NCBI GenBank assembly: GCA_900550135.1
Contig: URQO01000026.1
Coordinates: forward strand, 1-24,436
Length of the DNA: 24,436 bases
Direction of reading: 5' to 3'
DNA from: an uncultured Eubacterium sp.
GTDB lineage: Bacteria; Bacillota; Clostridia; Lachnospirales; Lachnospiraceae
In this document: positions 22,553-24,436 of the stretch, in pieces
Layout of the letters: each line of letters opens with the position of its first letter
Numbering within the stretch: position 1 is the first letter of the stretch
Notes under the pieces: model-generated
What the model was told of the DNA's origin: nothing
Databases searched by the model: none
Seen by the model: only the letters and a program-made list of their open reading frames with translations
Position numbers and translations under genes: made by a program

Positions 22553-22599
22553 ACTATAGTTATTAAATAAAGAAAACTAATAGTAAATGGAGTGTGAAT

Positions 22600-22947
22600 A
22601 TGGTAATCAGACGTGGGGATATTTTTTATGCAGATTTAAGACCTGTGATTGGTTCTGAGCAAGGTGGCATAAGACCTGTTCTTATTATTCAAAATGATAC
22701 AGGAAACAGACACAGCCCAACAGTGATTGTTGCAGCAATTACCAGCCGCATGTCGAAAGCAAAACTGCCAACCCATATTAAAATTGATAAAGAAAAATGT
22801 AATATTATAAAAGATTCAGTTATATTACTTGAACAATTAAGGACAATTGACAAACAACGTTTAAAAGACAAAGTATGCCATCTGGATGATGAAATGTTAA
22901 AAACAGTAGACAAGGCATTATGCATTAGCTTAGAACTTGATACATAA
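22600..22947 (+). CDS. mazF: MazF/NdoA-type endoribonuclease toxin
   Basis: MazF toxins cleave single-stranded mRNA at short sequences. The 115-residue protein matches NdoA-type members closely in pattern: RRGDIFYADLRPVIGSEQGG, RPVLIIQND, SPTVIVAAIT and KLPTHI. Arg25 and Thr48 correspond to the catalytic residues known from Bacillus MazF. ATG 22600 is chosen over GTG 22594, because GGAG lies seven bases upstream. In Bacillus the antitoxin gene lies between alr and the toxin; here that interval (22435-22599) has no convincing antitoxin gene, only AT-rich repeats. It may be regulated separately from alr. Confidence 0.95.
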   Translation: MVIRRGDIFYADLRPVIGSEQGGIRPVLIIQNDTGNRHSPTVIVAAITSRMSKAKLPTHIKIDKEKCNIIKDSVILLEQLRTIDKQRLKDKVCHLDDEMLKTVDKALCISLELDT

Positions 22948-22958
22948 AGCAGTGAAAG

Positions 22959-22987
22959 TTGACTATTAAAATATAAAATGTTAAACT
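22959..22987 (+). promoter_or_regulatory. possible promoter upstream of yebC
   Basis: TTGACT (22959-22964) and TAAACT (22982-22987) are 17 bp apart, between mazF and yebC. The -35 is good and the -10 is weaker. Confidence 0.45.
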
Positions 22988-23026
22988 TTTAGGTGGTAAA
23001 AAGAACAAATACAAAGGAGTTAGATT

Positions 23027-23755
23027 ATGTCAGGACATTCAAAATTTGCAAATATAAAGCACAAGAAAGAAAAGAATGATGCTGCAAAAGGAAAATTATT
23101 TACAATTATAGGAAAAGAAATAGCAGTAGCTGTAAAGGAAGGTGGAGCTGATCCGGACAACAACAGCAAGCTTCGTGATGTTATTGCAAAAGCAAAAGCA
23201 AACAACATGCCAAACGATACAATTGACAGAGGTATCAAAAAGGCAGCTGGAAATGCAGCTGCAGTAAATTATGAGTCAGCAAGATATGAAGGATATGGTC
23301 CAAATGGTACAGCTATTATCGTAGATGCACTTACAGACAACAAGAACAGAACAGCTGCCAATGTTAGAAACTGCTTTACAAAAGGTGGTGGAAATGTTGG
23401 AACACAGGGCTGTGTATCATATATGTTTGATGAAAAAGGACAGATTATTATTGATAAAGAAGAGTGTGACATGGATTCTGATGAACTTATGATGATGGCA
23501 CTTGATGCAGGAGCTGAAGATTTTTCAGACGAAGAAGACAGTTATGAAATCTTAACTGATCCTGATGCTTTCAGTGAAGTTCGTGAGACATTAGAAAAAG
23601 AAGGCATTAAGATGGCAAATGCAGAAGTAACCATGATACCACAGAATTATGTTACATTAACTGATGAAGAAGCTATTAAGAAGATGAATATTATTATCGA
23701 CAGATTAGATGAAGATGAAGATGTTCAGCAGGTATACCACAATTGGGATGAATAG
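23027..23755 (+). CDS. yebC: YebC/PmpR-family protein (TACO1-like)
   Basis: The 242-residue protein starts with the family signature MSGHSKFANIKHKKEKNDAAKGK (Phe where Trp is usual in SKWANIKH). It continues with EGYGPNGTAIIVDALTDNKNRTAANVR, FTKGGGNVGTQGCVSYMF, and an acidic middle domain (DMDSDELMMMALDAGAEDFSDEED). Members were first described as transcription regulators. More recent work on YebC/TACO1 proteins links them to ribosome function at polyproline stretches. AAAGGAG precedes ATG 23027. It is followed 12 bp later by a HAD phosphatase gene on the same strand. Confidence 0.96.
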   Translation: MSGHSKFANIKHKKEKNDAAKGKLFTIIGKEIAVAVKEGGADPDNNSKLRDVIAKAKANNMPNDTIDRGIKKAAGNAAAVNYESARYEGYGPNGTAIIVDALTDNKNRTAANVRNCFTKGGGNVGTQGCVSYMFDEKGQIIIDKEECDMDSDELMMMALDAGAEDFSDEEDSYEILTDPDAFSEVRETLEKEGIKMANAEVTMIPQNYVTLTDEEAIKKMNIIIDRLDEDEDVQQVYHNWDE

Positions 23756-23767
23756 GATTTATTATTA

Positions 23768-24436
23768 ATGAACACTATATTATTTGATTTAGATGGAACT
23801 TTACTTCCAATGGACATGAAAGAATTTACTGATATGTACATAAATCTTTTAAGTAGCAGACTTGATTCTACCGGCTATGATTCAAAGAAAGTTATAGCGG
23901 GACTTATGATTGGTCAGAAAGCCATGGTGGAAAATGATGGTCTTATTACAAATGAAGTATGTTTTTGGAAGGCTTTTGAAAATTTTATGACAGATGGTAA
24001 TGGAAAAATGGAAAGAAAAGACCGTCGTAAAATCGAAAAAGAGATTATAAAATTTTATAAAGAAGATTTTGCAATAGCAAGATATATTACAAGTCCTACT
24101 GATGTTGTAAATCAGTGTGTCAGCATTTTAAAGGATAAAGGCTATCAGTTAGTTATTGCTACAAATCCAATATTTCCGGAAGCTGCTACATATGAAAGAA
24201 TTTCATGGACGGGATTGAATGTAGAGGATTTTTCATTAATTACTACATATGAGAATTCCTGTTATGCAAAGCCTAATCTAAATTATTACAAACACATATT
24301 AAAGACCATAGATAAAGATCCTGAAGATTGTCTTATGGTAGGAAATGATGTGAAAGAAGATATGTGTGCCAAAAACATTGGTATGGATGTGTTTTTAATA
24401 GAGGGCAATGTTATAGAAGATGAAAATACAGACATT
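23768..24436 (+). CDS. HAD-superfamily hydrolase, partial at right edge
   Basis: The frame from ATG 23768 runs without a stop to the window edge (223 codons), so the 3' end is missing. Motif I is LFDLDGTLL with Asp7 and Asp9. Motif II is VIATNP, the motif III lysine lies in CYAKPN, and motif IV is VGNDVKEDM. A helical cap sits between motifs I and II. It is a phosphatase of the HAD IA type. It begins 12 bp after yebC with only a weak AGGAT upstream, which suggests cotranscription or coupling. It is not closely alike to the HAD protein at 4671 beyond the common motifs. Confidence 0.88.
   Translation, partial: MNTILFDLDGTLLPMDMKEFTDMYINLLSSRLDSTGYDSKKVIAGLMIGQKAMVENDGLITNEVCFWKAFENFMTDGNGKMERKDRRKIEKEIIKFYKEDFAIARYITSPTDVVNQCVSILKDKGYQLVIATNPIFPEAATYERISWTGLNVEDFSLITTYENSCYAKPNLNYYKHILKTIDKDPEDCLMVGNDVKEDMCAKNIGMDVFLIEGNVIEDENTDI

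Noticed and set aside
22447..22566. 39-residue open frame between alr and mazF, in the expected antitoxin position
   Set aside because: It has no ribosome binding site, is made of AT-rich Ile/Asn/Tyr codons, spans the 28-bp repeats out of phase, and shows no charged MazE-like character.
22594..22599. GTG start for mazF
   Set aside because: ATG 22600 has the proper 7-base spacing from GGAG and gives the normal N terminus MVIRRGD.

Overview
The window is an AT-rich, gene-dense bacterial chromosome segment with strong AGGAGG-type ribosome binding sites and short intergenic spacers. The gene families and the order rex-nnr-alr-mazF point to Firmicutes, class Clostridia, most likely Lachnospiraceae. 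That placement is inferred from protein character and gene order; no rRNA or marker search was possible. No tRNA, rRNA, CRISPR array, prophage or transposase gene was seen.

Region 1 (1-5359) is a tryptophan biosynthesis operon: trpE (fragment)-trpG-trpD-trpC-trpB-trpA, followed by a HAD phosphatase and a rho-independent terminator. TrpE enters from the left edge but stops after its N-terminal domain and lacks the whole chorismate-binding catalytic domain. trpF is not in the operon. The trpC/trpB and trpB/trpA junctions use the same 8-base overlap, ATGAGTAA.

Region 2 (5400-9424) holds a membrane-anchored, degenerate L,D-transpeptidase-like protein with its own promoter and a TTG start, then leuS and a terminator. 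Region 3 (9544-11595) is accessory: a four-helix membrane protein, a small HTH protein, a shared bidirectional terminator, two overlapping small unknown genes on the minus strand, and a Cys/Gly-rich small protein with an internal 81-base duplication.

Region 4 (11596-15692) has an intracellular-type subtilisin protease, NADP isocitrate dehydrogenase with a near-consensus promoter, and a homomeric-type ABC exporter. The gap 15693-15999 has no gene. It holds a 186-base nested inverted-repeat (MITE-like or structured RNA) element between two hairpin terminators. Region 5 (16000-18943, minus strand) has an orphan carbamate kinase and an ABC-F ATPase.

Region 6 (19033-24436) begins with a perfect TTGACA-17-TATAAT promoter and runs rex-nnr-alr-mazF-yebC-HAD phosphatase. 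It combines redox sensing, NAD(P)HX repair, D-alanine supply and an mRNA-cleaving toxin with no recognisable antitoxin gene. Between alr and mazF lie three copies of TATTAAATAC at an exact 28-base period. Most of the window is ordinary housekeeping. The best candidates for a second look are the truncated trpE, the inverted-repeat element, the mazF-upstream repeat array and the repeat-built Cys/Gly protein.
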